NCBI GenBank assembly: GCA_013360685.1 | Contig: JABWBD010000006.1 | Location: 1-51,433, forward strand | Direction of reading: 5' to 3' | DNA from: Pirellulales bacterium | GTDB taxonomy: Bacteria; Planctomycetota; Planctomycetia; Pirellulales; Thermoguttaceae | Length of the DNA: 51,433 nt | Part shown: positions 24,627-33,374 of the stretch, piece after piece | Layout of the letters: each line of letters starts with the position of its first letter | How positions within the stretch are numbered: position 1 is the stretch's first letter | Notes under the pieces: model-generated | The model's database searches: none | What the model saw: only the letters and a program-made list of their open reading frames with translations | What the model was told of the DNA's origin: nothing | Program-made: the position numbers and the translations under genes

Positions 24627-26690
24627 TCACTTCTTAGAGGCTCCTTGCCCCTCCACCGGCCGCCCTTCCTCGTCGGCATCGACTACCGCCTTCGGCACAC
24701 TGCCCGCTCCTTTCCAGCCGAACTTGCGAAACACGCCCTCGCTGCCCCACGCGACCATCGCGACATTCACCGCCAGCGGCTCCTCGCGGAAGATGCGGCG
24801 CATGACAAGCAGCTTCTCCTGCTGGAGCCTGGCCAGTTCGCTCTTCTCGTCCGCCGTCAGCGTCTGGACCGCGCCGCGCGCCGCCAGGTCGTGCGTGCGG
24901 TGCTGCAAGGCGGTAAACTCCAAGCCGCGCCGCAGGAACCGGACGCGGCGGCGCACGACCTCCTCGGTCTCGGCCCGCTCGGCGCTATCCAGGATACCGC
25001 TCAGCTCGGCGATCACGGCGGGCGTGTAAGGAACAGTCACGGCGAGTTCCCCCTTGGCGATCTCGTTGGTCAGCGCTTCGATGCGCGCGAAATAGCGGCG
25101 GACCTCGCTGCAGGCGCCGCCAAAGCCCGACCGGCAGTAGTCGTCCAGAATCGCATCGACGTTCTCGTCCGGGTTCCATAGCAAGCGGGCCAGCACGTAG
25201 TAGTTCAGCCCCTCGGTCGCCCAATGGTGCATGCACGAATCGAAATCGGTCCCCAGCAGCGAGTGGTCCGCGAAGTAGGCAAAGTCTTCTGCCAGCTTGT
25301 GCGCGTAGAGCGACGGCGTGCCTTCGCGGCGCGAAAAAAGAAGGAGGTTCGGGCGCCAATAGAGCTTCTTGGTCGCTCTGGCCCACGCGTCCCAGTCGTC
25401 GCGGGTCTCCTGCCGCTGGGCGTCGCTCCGGTAATCCATGCCCACCAGTCCGACCGCCAGGTTGGGATGAAGCTTCTCGCGGACCGGCGGCGCTTTATAA
25501 GCGCTGTAGGCGTAGACCGTGAGCCAGGCATCGGGATGTTTGGCGGTGATCCGCGTGGCGAGCTGATTGAAGAACCACACCATGCGGTCCGTGAGCGAAA
25601 CATACTCGAACGAGCCGCGCGCGCCGGAGGAGTTGTCCCACAGCGTGATCGGCCGGCCCTCGGGAGGATCGAGATTCTTGCAATCCGGGCACATGCAGAA
25701 ACAGGCCAGGCCGCCGTCATTCGGCGACAGCGAGACGCTCCGGTCGCTGCCGCGGTCAAGTTCGGCGATCTTGTCGCGTGCTATCGCCTCGACGAGCGCG
25801 AGATTCGATTTGCACAGCCGCGCGCGTTCGGGAGTCAGCTTGCTGAGATCCCGCGAGCCGTTGGGCTGCATGGCAAACCACTCCGGGTGCTCGCGATGGT
25901 ACTTGTCCCAGACATACCCGTAGGCATGGCCTCCGACCAGCCCGATGTTGCCGCCCAGACGCTGCCACGCGAACCAGTCCGGCGCCTGCGCCGTGCGGCC
26001 GGCGATCAGGGCCTCAATCTTGTCGTTGTCCTCTTTCTTCACGCCCAGATAGTCGAGACCGGCCTGCACGCGGTCGTTGTAGTGCGCATTGCGTATCTTC
26101 CGCTGGCCGATCCTCGGAGTGAACTTCTTGTCGAGCGCCGGCACGCTCACGGTCCTCCGCGCCGGCGCAACCAGGCCGAGCTCGCCCGGCCACAGGAAGC
26201 GGAAGCCCAGCACGTCCTCGAGAAACGTCGTCACGGCGTAGCGCGTGCCGTCGGGATCGGAAGAGTGCTTGTCTTCGGGACCGAGGAGCACCAGCGCATT
26301 GGCAAAGGTCCGTTGGAGAATGCCGCCCGGGCCGAGGCCCTCGGCCGTGGCGCCGAGCCGCCGCGCCAGCCCGCTTTCCCCGACGAGGATGAAGACCTCG
26401 GGCGATAGGCCGCTGATGCTCGCACGGACCTCGCCCTGTTCCACCTTCACGTCCCCCAGAGCGCTCTCTCGGACCACCGGCAGTTTCGCGCCCGAGATCC
26501 GCCCGATCTGGGCCGCCAGCAACTCCGCCGCGTGTTTCGCCGCGACGGACGGCGCGTCGGCGAGCACGATCACCGCCTTGCCCTCCCCGTCGGCCACGAG
26601 CGTAAGGTCCGCGCGCGCGATCGAACAGGGCAACACCGCAGCCGACATCAGGCCGACGACGACCAGGAGCGTTTTCTTCATGGCATTCAT
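24627..26690 (-). CDS. Secreted DUF4838 protein
   Basis: A 687-residue exported protein with a leader (KTLLVVVGLMSAAVLPCSIARA). It begins with a glycosidase-type N-terminal alpha/beta domain (about 30-190: AAKHAAELLAAQIGRISGAKLPVV, RYAVTTFLEDVLGFRFLWPG). The DUF4838 region follows (about 230-560), with SLSPNDGGLACFCMCPDCK, DRMVWFFNQLA and LARLLWNPDENVDAILDDYCRSGFG. The C-terminal ~120 residues are helical. DUF4838 proteins resemble GH67/GH20-type accessory and barrel arrangements and are thought to act on glycans; the activity is unproven. The ATG at 26690 is used, with an alternative nine bases downstream. It is divergent from the glycosidase-like gene at 26985. Confidence 0.88.
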   Translation of the reverse strand: MNAMKKTLLVVVGLMSAAVLPCSIARADLTLVADGEGKAVIVLADAPSVAAKHAAELLAAQIGRISGAKLPVVRESALGDVKVEQGEVRASISGLSPEVFILVGESGLARRLGATAEGLGPGGILQRTFANALVLLGPEDKHSSDPDGTRYAVTTFLEDVLGFRFLWPGELGLVAPARRTVSVPALDKKFTPRIGQRKIRNAHYNDRVQAGLDYLGVKKEDNDKIEALIAGRTAQAPDWFAWQRLGGNIGLVGGHAYGYVWDKYHREHPEWFAMQPNGSRDLSKLTPERARLCKSNLALVEAIARDKIAELDRGSDRSVSLSPNDGGLACFCMCPDCKNLDPPEGRPITLWDNSSGARGSFEYVSLTDRMVWFFNQLATRITAKHPDAWLTVYAYSAYKAPPVREKLHPNLAVGLVGMDYRSDAQRQETRDDWDAWARATKKLYWRPNLLLFSRREGTPSLYAHKLAEDFAYFADHSLLGTDFDSCMHHWATEGLNYYVLARLLWNPDENVDAILDDYCRSGFGGACSEVRRYFARIEALTNEIAKGELAVTVPYTPAVIAELSGILDSAERAETEEVVRRRVRFLRRGLEFTALQHRTHDLAARGAVQTLTADEKSELARLQQEKLLVMRRIFREEPLAVNVAMVAWGSEGVFRKFGWKGAGSVPKAVVDADEEGRPVEGQGASKK

Positions 26691-26984
26691 CCCATTGCGA
26701 ATTTGGGTTCATCGAGCGTGCGATTGTAACACAGGCCCGAGCCGCCGGCCACCGCTCTGGCGGCAAAGGCTTGCGTGCCGCGACGGAAGGAGTATCATGC
26801 CATTGCCCGGCGAACCGCGGCACGGGCCCGATGCGGCCGTTCGGTCGCCGCGATGCACGCAGGGGCGGATGCGGTGTCGGGCAAACCGCGTCCACCGACC
26901 GGGGAGACCCGGCCTGTTCACCGTCGTCGGTTTCAGAGCCTGGTTGGCAGGGATTCGGGATCCGCGAGTCAAGAGAGGCAACGC
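26691..26984. other. Divergent intergenic region, 294 bp
   Basis: Lies between the DUF4838 gene (minus) and the glycosidase-like gene (plus) and should hold both promoters. A plus-strand frame stays open across it in register with the glycosidase-like gene, but its predicted peptide is Arg/Gly-rich and not protein-like, and the real start has a ribosome site at its end. No repeat or recognised operator is visible. Confidence 0.45.
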
Positions 26985-29900
26985 ATGACAAGGTTTGGTT
27001 CGTTCCGTACGGCTCCCCACGGGATTGGCAGCCGGCGAGGCGAGGGCGACGCCAGCATCGGCTTCTGCCCGTTGGTGTGCCTGGCCGCCGGCGTGCTCGG
27101 ATGTGCTCTGCACGCGCGTGGCGCTGAAAGCCAGCGGATGTCGCTGGAGGTGCTGGAACCGGTCTATCGCAATTCGATCTATGCGACCCAGGCCCAACAG
27201 CGGATCGTCGTACGGGCGACGCTTCCGGAAACGCTGCGGTCCCGCGTCGTCGAAATCCGCGGCCGATTGCTCGATTCGCAAGGACGTGAGTTGGCGGCGG
27301 CCGCGCCGGGGACAGAGCTTGCCGACGTCGTGCGCTTCGATGCCGAGTCGCTGCCCGTCGGGACGTACACCGTGGAAATGCGTGCGATGGGCGCGGGCGG
27401 CGCGGAGGCGGCGTCGGCCCGGGCGGCGATTCGAAAGCTGCCCCGCTCGCCCGGCAGCGAAGTCCGCATCGACGCGCAGCGGAATATCGTCATCGACGGG
27501 AAACCGTCGGTGCAGATCGGCTGGTACGGGGCGGTGCGGCTGGACGATCCGCGGCCGGAGGTGCTCGCGCTCCAGAACATCCAGACGGCCAGCGCGATCA
27601 CCTACCCGGACAAGACGCCCGTCACGAAGCTGTACCGCGAGCACGGGATTCGGACGATGGTGAACCTGGAGCCGGCACGTCTCTTGTACACATTCGAGTT
27701 GTGGAAACAGCCCGGCCACCCGGTGCCGACCGAGCACACGAAGCGATCGGCGCCCAGCGACGAGTGCCGCGAGATGCTGCGGAAGATGGTCGAGCTGTTC
27801 AAGGATGAGCCCGGGCTGTTCGGCTGGTATATCGCCGACGAACCGGAGATCAACCATTTTCGGGCGGATTATCTGGAGGCCTACTACCGCGCGATTTGCG
27901 AGCTCGATCCCTATCATCCCGTGGTCGTGACCAACGACACGCTGGACGGTCTGGAGAAGTTCGGCTACCGTGCGTGCGACATTCTTGCGTCAGACCCGTA
28001 CGGCGACAAGCCGAATTACGTGCCCAGCTTTCTGGCCAAGGCAAACAGCCTCTTGCGGCCGGGCCAGGGCCTGATGCTGACTCCCTGGCACGCTGCGCAC
28101 CACACGCACTTCACCGCCGAGTACGGCAGCCGGCCGCCATTTCCGTACCGGGTGATGCGAGGCCAGTACCTGGCGACGCTGGCGGCAGGCGGACGCGGAT
28201 TGGCGGGCTACACCAGCGATTTCTTTTTGCCGGAGCCCCGGCTGCGGATCGGCCTGCCGCACCTATGGCGCGAGGTGCGGTTCCTCGAGCCTTTCTTGCA
28301 GAGCGTGCGGCTGGGAGACCTGCGGTCGCCGGTTCGGGTGGACGTGGAGGACCTTGTCCCGGCCGAAAAGAAAGAGGGCGGCCCCGCCGCGGGCCAAACG
28401 GCGGACCAGTCGCCGCACTCGCAAGAGATCCTCGCCTGGATCGGCCAATCCGGCAAACACATCGCGTTGATCGTGATGAACTCGGGGCTGACGAGGAGGC
28501 GAGTCGCGGTCAAGCACCCCGCGCTGGCAATGGCGAAACTCTCGGTCGTCAGCGAAGCCCGCGAAGTGGCGATCGAGAATGGCGGATTTGCCGACGAGAT
28601 CCCTGCCGGGGAGGCGTGCGTCTATTCGACCGATCCGCGGGGCTTGAAACTGCCCACGGTTGCGCAAATCGAAACGGAGATTTCAGCGTTCGAGAAAAAC
28701 TCGGCCAGACCCGGCAACCTGCTGCACGCCGGCCGGGGCGTGAAGGCCCGCGCCTCGCAGGGGACGATTCCCTGGTTTGCACAGATCTATTATTACGCGA
28801 TCAACGGCATTACGGACGACGAGGGATGGCACGTGACCCACGCCGGACTGCCGCAGTGGATCGAGTTCGCCTTGCCGTCGGCCGAGCCGATCGGGCGCGT
28901 GGTGCTGTATACTCCGAACCTCCGCGACTACGACCTGCAGTTCCGCGGCGCAGACGGCACGACCCAGCAGGCGGAAGTCCGCGGGAATACGCGCGAGACG
29001 GCCGAGCATGTGCTGGCCCGGCCCGTATCGACCCTGAAGTTGCGGCTCGTGGCCCGAGCCGTCCGTGCCGGCGCGGATCCTCCCCGGGCGATGGTCCGCG
29101 AGATCGAGGCGCATGCCGATGGCAACTCCAGCGGCGCACCCCGGCTGGATCTCGTCCGCATGGATGCACCGGCCGAACCGCCCACCGAAGCCGCTGCCCT
29201 CGGGCCGTCGGCGCCGCCGCTGTGGCGCGATGATTTCTCGAACTTCAGGCATAAACCCAAGCACTACGAAGGCGACCCCGAGGCATGGGTGCTCAACGCG
29301 CAGGAGTTCCTTGCCCAACGGGACCCGCAAGACAAGCGACTCCGCTGCACCGTGACCAGCCCTGCCGGCTATGCCTCGATGGGCCGTTTGCTGCCGTACT
29401 CCTCCGAGCATCGCTATTTTCAATTCTCGGTGCCTGAGATCAAGGGCGAAGGCTATCCGTGGCTCAACGTGGTGTTCGCCGATCCGGCGGCAAAGACGGC
29501 TTGCTCGGCCGTCCATACCATCAAGCCCGGCCGCTACACGGCCGACGCGCACGCGCTGGGCGAGGTCTTCCGCTCGCGCGGGCAAGGGCAGGTGCTGCTC
29601 AACATCTACCTGATGAAAGGCATTGCGTATGCGTTGGACGAGGTGAGTCTCTCCTCGCAGCCGCCGGACGGGCTGGCCATCACGATGGCCGACGGCTCGC
29701 CGCTGCCACGGGCGTTGAAGGAGGGCGACGAACTGCTCTTCCGTCTCTTTCTTGAGAAACCGGCGACCGACGCCATCGTCGAATCGTTCCGCGACTCCTG
29801 GTACGAACCGGTCCGCATCAACGGCGAGCCTTACGTGCAGCTCCTCAAGTCGGGCAAGGAGAAAGACGGCCGCTGCTGGTCCGCCGTGGTGAAACTCGGC

Positions 29901-30011
29901 CCGAAGACCGACAAGTTCAAAGTCAGCGGTTACCCGCTCCTGTTCCGGGCGGCCGTCACCGGCGGTGCGATCCAGGAAACCATGAGCACTGTAATGGTCG
30001 ATTTCCAATAA
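26985..30011 (+). CDS. Large secreted glycosidase-like protein with discoidin-like domain
   Basis: 1008 residues. A leader lies at about residues 29-48 (PLVCLAAGVLGCALHARG). After a beta-domain (about 52-165) comes a TIM-barrel-like region (about 165-480) containing IQIGWYGAVR-type strands, REHGIRTMVNLEP and GWYIADEPEI (about 280-289); its Glu residues are candidate catalytic acids. A beta-sandwich segment with PQWIEFALPS and VVLYTPN (about 620-710) resembles F5/8 type C binding domains, and a jelly-roll-like tail (about 745-1000) follows. AGAGAGG precedes the ATG at 26985, which fixes the start against a longer upstream frame. The glycan is unknown; neighbours suggest polysaccharide breakdown. 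Confidence 0.83.
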   Translation: MTRFGSFRTAPHGIGSRRGEGDASIGFCPLVCLAAGVLGCALHARGAESQRMSLEVLEPVYRNSIYATQAQQRIVVRATLPETLRSRVVEIRGRLLDSQGRELAAAAPGTELADVVRFDAESLPVGTYTVEMRAMGAGGAEAASARAAIRKLPRSPGSEVRIDAQRNIVIDGKPSVQIGWYGAVRLDDPRPEVLALQNIQTASAITYPDKTPVTKLYREHGIRTMVNLEPARLLYTFELWKQPGHPVPTEHTKRSAPSDECREMLRKMVELFKDEPGLFGWYIADEPEINHFRADYLEAYYRAICELDPYHPVVVTNDTLDGLEKFGYRACDILASDPYGDKPNYVPSFLAKANSLLRPGQGLMLTPWHAAHHTHFTAEYGSRPPFPYRVMRGQYLATLAAGGRGLAGYTSDFFLPEPRLRIGLPHLWREVRFLEPFLQSVRLGDLRSPVRVDVEDLVPAEKKEGGPAAGQTADQSPHSQEILAWIGQSGKHIALIVMNSGLTRRRVAVKHPALAMAKLSVVSEAREVAIENGGFADEIPAGEACVYSTDPRGLKLPTVAQIETEISAFEKNSARPGNLLHAGRGVKARASQGTIPWFAQIYYYAINGITDDEGWHVTHAGLPQWIEFALPSAEPIGRVVLYTPNLRDYDLQFRGADGTTQQAEVRGNTRETAEHVLARPVSTLKLRLVARAVRAGADPPRAMVREIEAHADGNSSGAPRLDLVRMDAPAEPPTEAAALGPSAPPLWRDDFSNFRHKPKHYEGDPEAWVLNAQEFLAQRDPQDKRLRCTVTSPAGYASMGRLLPYSSEHRYFQFSVPEIKGEGYPWLNVVFADPAAKTACSAVHTIKPGRYTADAHALGEVFRSRGQGQVLLNIYLMKGIAYALDEVSLSSQPPDGLAITMADGSPLPRALKEGDELLFRLFLEKPATDAIVESFRDSWYEPVRINGEPYVQLLKSGKEKDGRCWSAVVKLGPKTDKFKVSGYPLLFRAAVTGGAIQETMSTVMVDFQ

Positions 30012-30173
30012 CGTGATGCCGTGGGGCGTCCGTCCTTTGCAGCAGATTGGCATTGCCCGGGCGGCGTAGGGCGAAGTTCCACACGCTCAGCGGCGGGAGT
30101 CTCCCCTGGACTCGTGCCCGCAAGTGTCGTACCATGAGTCAGGGGCACTGTGGGACTGTGAGGGAGACGGACG

Positions 30174-30440
30174 ATGTTTACTTCCGATGATATCCAGGCG
30201 CGTCTACAGCGACGACCATTCGTACCGGTACGGGTTGTAACCAGTTCAGGCCAAATGTTTGACATCTTTCATCCTGACCTCGTGATGATCGGTCGCCGCG
30301 ATATCACGATCGGCATGGCGAGCGTGGAAAACCCCCGACAGTACGAGCGGCAGACGCACGTTGCCATTATGCACGTGACCGCCCTCGAAGATCTTCCCGC
30401 TCCAACGCCGCCGCGCGGCAATGGGGAACAGGAATCCTGA
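30174..30440 (+). CDS. Small uncharacterised protein
   Basis: An 88-residue soluble protein whose core (MFTSDDIQARLQRRPFVPVRVVTSSGQMFDIFHPDLVMIG, described here in two parts: RRPFVPVRVVTSSGQ and FDIFHPDLVMIGRRDI) has the look of a small beta-rich domain. The hydrophobic pattern and third-position bias support a real gene. No ribosome site is clear; GGGAGACGGACG lies just before the ATG. I recognise it only as a type of short hypothetical protein found in planctomycetes. Nothing around it explains a job. Confidence 0.65.
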   Translation: MFTSDDIQARLQRRPFVPVRVVTSSGQMFDIFHPDLVMIGRRDITIGMASVENPRQYERQTHVAIMHVTALEDLPAPTPPRGNGEQES

Positions 30441-30578
30441 GATCAGCCACTGCCCCGTCTCGGCCGATCGATCGGTCCCAGGATCGCCACCGTTCCTGCC
30501 GCCCGGCATGCCAACAAGGCGGGGCCCTGCGTGCGCTTCACAAGCACATTTCGACCCGTATCGGAAAAGAGAACCGCC

Positions 30579-33209
30579 ATGTTGTTTCACCGTGTCTTTG
30601 CATTCCTGGTTGCCCTGGGGTTGCTGAGCCCCGCATTGGCCCAACGAGCCTCAAACCAGACGGGCATCAAGTCTCATCCCTGCCTGCTGGTGAACGCCGA
30701 CGGCCTCGCCGCCCTGCGTGCCAAGGCCGCCGACTCAACGGCCAACCGCTTCGGCTTCAAGACCGCCGAGGTTTGGGCGGCCATCAAGACCAACGCCGAC
30801 AGGCTGGCCGCATTGCCGGCCTATCGCTATCGGGTCGACTGCCCCGGCGAGAAATACGTCACTCTCGACGTGTTCGACTACACGCTATCCGACCAGATGC
30901 CTCCGCGGCACGACAAGAGCCCCGCCTATCCGCCTTGGACCGCGATGTTCCAGGAACGCGAGGACAGCATCACTACCCGACTGGTCCACTTCAGCTTCGC
31001 CTACCTCGTCACCGGCGAACAGAAATATTTCGACAAAGCGAAACAGATCGCCCTGCACCTGGCACACTGGCAGCAATGGACCGACCCCAGCTACGGCGCG
31101 GGCCGCCTCCGCTGCTGTCTCGATACCGGCCATTGTCTCTACGCGATGGGCATGTGCTACGACTGGTGTTACGACCGGCTGACCGAAACCGAGCGTGCTC
31201 TGCTGCGCGAGGCCATCGCCAAGAAGGGCATTGTGCCCGCCCTGGACGGTGTCGGCGCCTACCCCGCCGATACGAACGGCTATGCGGTCATCACCGCCGG
31301 GGCCGGGCTGGCGGCGTTGGCGATCCGGCCGGAGGAGCCCAAAGCCGGCGAGTATCTCCAACAGTGTCTCGATAAGACCCGCGTTTCACTCGACCGCGGC
31401 GGCAAGGATGGGGGAATGTTCGAGGGGCCGATGTACGGGACCTATCTCATCGACTCCTTTGCCCTGTTCTTCGACGCCCTGGTGTCGGCACAGGTCACGC
31501 ACGACCTCTTCGACCATCCGTATCTCAAGACCATGGACCGCTATTGCATCGGCCTGCTAGCGCCGGACACCCGGCAAATCCCCTGCTTCTCCGACGGCAG
31601 CCCCGGCATCGCCGTGCCCAAGTTGATGGGTCTGCTGGCGCAGCGGGGCAGCACCGACGCTGCCTGGTACCTCGTGCAGGTCAACGCGATCAAACCCGAG
31701 GGCATCTACGACTTCGTGCGTTTCGATGCCGGGAAGCTGAGCCCCAAGCAACCGGACTGGAATCCCTCGACCGACTTCCGCGACATCGGTTACGCCTCGC
31801 TGCGCGACGGATTCAACGCCCGCGCCCCAAGCCTGTTCTTCAAGTCCGGACCGGAAAAAAACCGCATCGGCCACAACCATTACGACCACAACGCCTTCGT
31901 CGTCAGCTACGGCGGCCAGTGGGTCATCCCCGACCGCGGCTATCACAGCTTCTACGTCCCCGAGAAACGCAAGTTCAGCCTCGGCAGCCTGGGGCATTGC
32001 ACCATCGTTCTGGATGTCGACGAGGCCTACCTGCACGACCAGAAGGTGCCCAGCCCCGGGCACGAGCAGGTCCAGCTTGCCGGTGGGAAAATCGTCGACT
32101 TTTTTGCCGGGAAGCGATTTGACTTTGTGAAAGGCACGGCAGGCCAGACCTACAATTCCACCGGGCCCAAGGTCCTCGACCGGTTCGACCGTAGCATCGT
32201 CTATCTCAAGCCCCACCTGTTTGTGATCCGCGACCAGCTCAGCGCGCCGCAGCCGCACCGCTACGATTTCCTGCTGCACTGCGACGCCGCGGGCGACATC
32301 GAGGCGATGGGTGACGCCTTCCTCGTCACGCGCGGCAGGGCGCAGGTGTATGCAAAGGTGATGTCTTCGGAAAAGCTCACCCCGCATATCGAGAGCTATC
32401 CCGGCGCGGAGGACTACGGCCCGTACCTGCGCGTCCAGACCGAAAAGACGCCTGCCGCGAGTTTCCTCACCGTGCTCTATCCGCGACCGTACCGGTCCGA
32501 CACGTTGCTGGGCAACGGAGGCTTCGAAAAGGGCCTGTCCGGCTGGACGATCCGCGAGGGCGACGACGGGCCCAACCACAAGATGGTCGCCGATGATCCC
32601 GTAGAGGGCAAGCAGTGCGCGAGCCTCGTGAATAGCGGATACTATTACTCCCAACGATTCGAATTGCCGGCAGGCGCCGCGATCACGTTCAAGGCAAAGA
32701 CCCGCACGACGGAACTGCCGCCCGGCCGGGGCGCAACGATGACCATTTACTTCTGGGCAGCCGGCAAGGCATTTGCCAGCCGTCGCGCCGGGCCGTTTGC
32801 TGGGACGGCTTGGGCCGAGCACGAGATCTCCGCGGCGGTGCCCGAGGGCACCGAGCAGGTGTCGGTCGCGATGGAGTTCTCTGCTCCCGGCACGGCCTGG
32901 TTTGACGATGCGCGGGTGACCACCAGCGAGAAAGTCGAACCTATGCTGACCCCGTCGGTCAAGCCGCTCGACGCCGGTTCAACAGAGATTACGCTCGGCC
33001 GGGAGCGGTTTCTGGTCTCCTTTGGCGAGCCGGGTTCGCCACGGAAGATCGGCGACCTGACGACCGACGCGGAACTGGCGGTCATCTGCCTCGATCCGGG
33101 AGATAATCCCGTGCGGGCGCTGCTCAAGGGAGGCACGTTCGTGAGCTACCAAGGCAGGGACGTGATCCGTGAAAACGGGGCTACGACCGCCGAGCGGGCC
33201 ATGCAATAG
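30579..33209 (+). CDS. Secreted heparinase II/III-like polysaccharide lyase
   Basis: 876 residues with a leader (LFHRVFAFLVALGLLSPALA). An alpha/alpha-toroid region (about 30-400) contains TRLVHFSFAYLVTGEQKYFDKA, YDWCYDRLTETER and GGMFEGPMYGTYLIDSF. The central beta-domain has the conserved GHNHYDHNAF (about 428-437) and WVIPDRGYHSF that hold the metal and substrate in the family. A carbohydrate-binding-type sandwich follows (about 640-785, GNGGFEKGLSGWTI and GKQCASLVNSGYYY). The family cleaves uronic-acid-containing chains by beta-elimination. The leader Met was chosen; AAAAGAG lies upstream. With two DUF4838 proteins nearby, an acidic polysaccharide substrate is likely by inference. Confidence 0.88.
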   Translation: MLFHRVFAFLVALGLLSPALAQRASNQTGIKSHPCLLVNADGLAALRAKAADSTANRFGFKTAEVWAAIKTNADRLAALPAYRYRVDCPGEKYVTLDVFDYTLSDQMPPRHDKSPAYPPWTAMFQEREDSITTRLVHFSFAYLVTGEQKYFDKAKQIALHLAHWQQWTDPSYGAGRLRCCLDTGHCLYAMGMCYDWCYDRLTETERALLREAIAKKGIVPALDGVGAYPADTNGYAVITAGAGLAALAIRPEEPKAGEYLQQCLDKTRVSLDRGGKDGGMFEGPMYGTYLIDSFALFFDALVSAQVTHDLFDHPYLKTMDRYCIGLLAPDTRQIPCFSDGSPGIAVPKLMGLLAQRGSTDAAWYLVQVNAIKPEGIYDFVRFDAGKLSPKQPDWNPSTDFRDIGYASLRDGFNARAPSLFFKSGPEKNRIGHNHYDHNAFVVSYGGQWVIPDRGYHSFYVPEKRKFSLGSLGHCTIVLDVDEAYLHDQKVPSPGHEQVQLAGGKIVDFFAGKRFDFVKGTAGQTYNSTGPKVLDRFDRSIVYLKPHLFVIRDQLSAPQPHRYDFLLHCDAAGDIEAMGDAFLVTRGRAQVYAKVMSSEKLTPHIESYPGAEDYGPYLRVQTEKTPAASFLTVLYPRPYRSDTLLGNGGFEKGLSGWTIREGDDGPNHKMVADDPVEGKQCASLVNSGYYYSQRFELPAGAAITFKAKTRTTELPPGRGATMTIYFWAAGKAFASRRAGPFAGTAWAEHEISAAVPEGTEQVSVAMEFSAPGTAWFDDARVTTSEKVEPMLTPSVKPLDAGSTEITLGRERFLVSFGEPGSPRKIGDLTTDAELAVICLDPGDNPVRALLKGGTFVSYQGRDVIRENGATTAERAMQ

Positions 33210-33374
33210 TCCCAGGCCGTTGGCCTGGGCTGACACGGGGCCGTCCCTTCGTGACTGGGAAGCGCACCCGGTCTCGCGCTCGCAAGGGCGTGTTCTTGAC
33301 ATTGACCGGTGTCTCGCGTCGAATAGCCGCTGTTTCGACTGCCGCTTCGACTTGTAGATCTGTGGAGAGAGCCG

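Noticed and set aside
26775-26984. N-terminal extension of the glycosidase-like gene by 70 codons
   Set aside because: The peptide is Arg/Gly-rich, lies before the signal peptide, and a good ribosome site (AGAGAGG) precedes the ATG at 26985.
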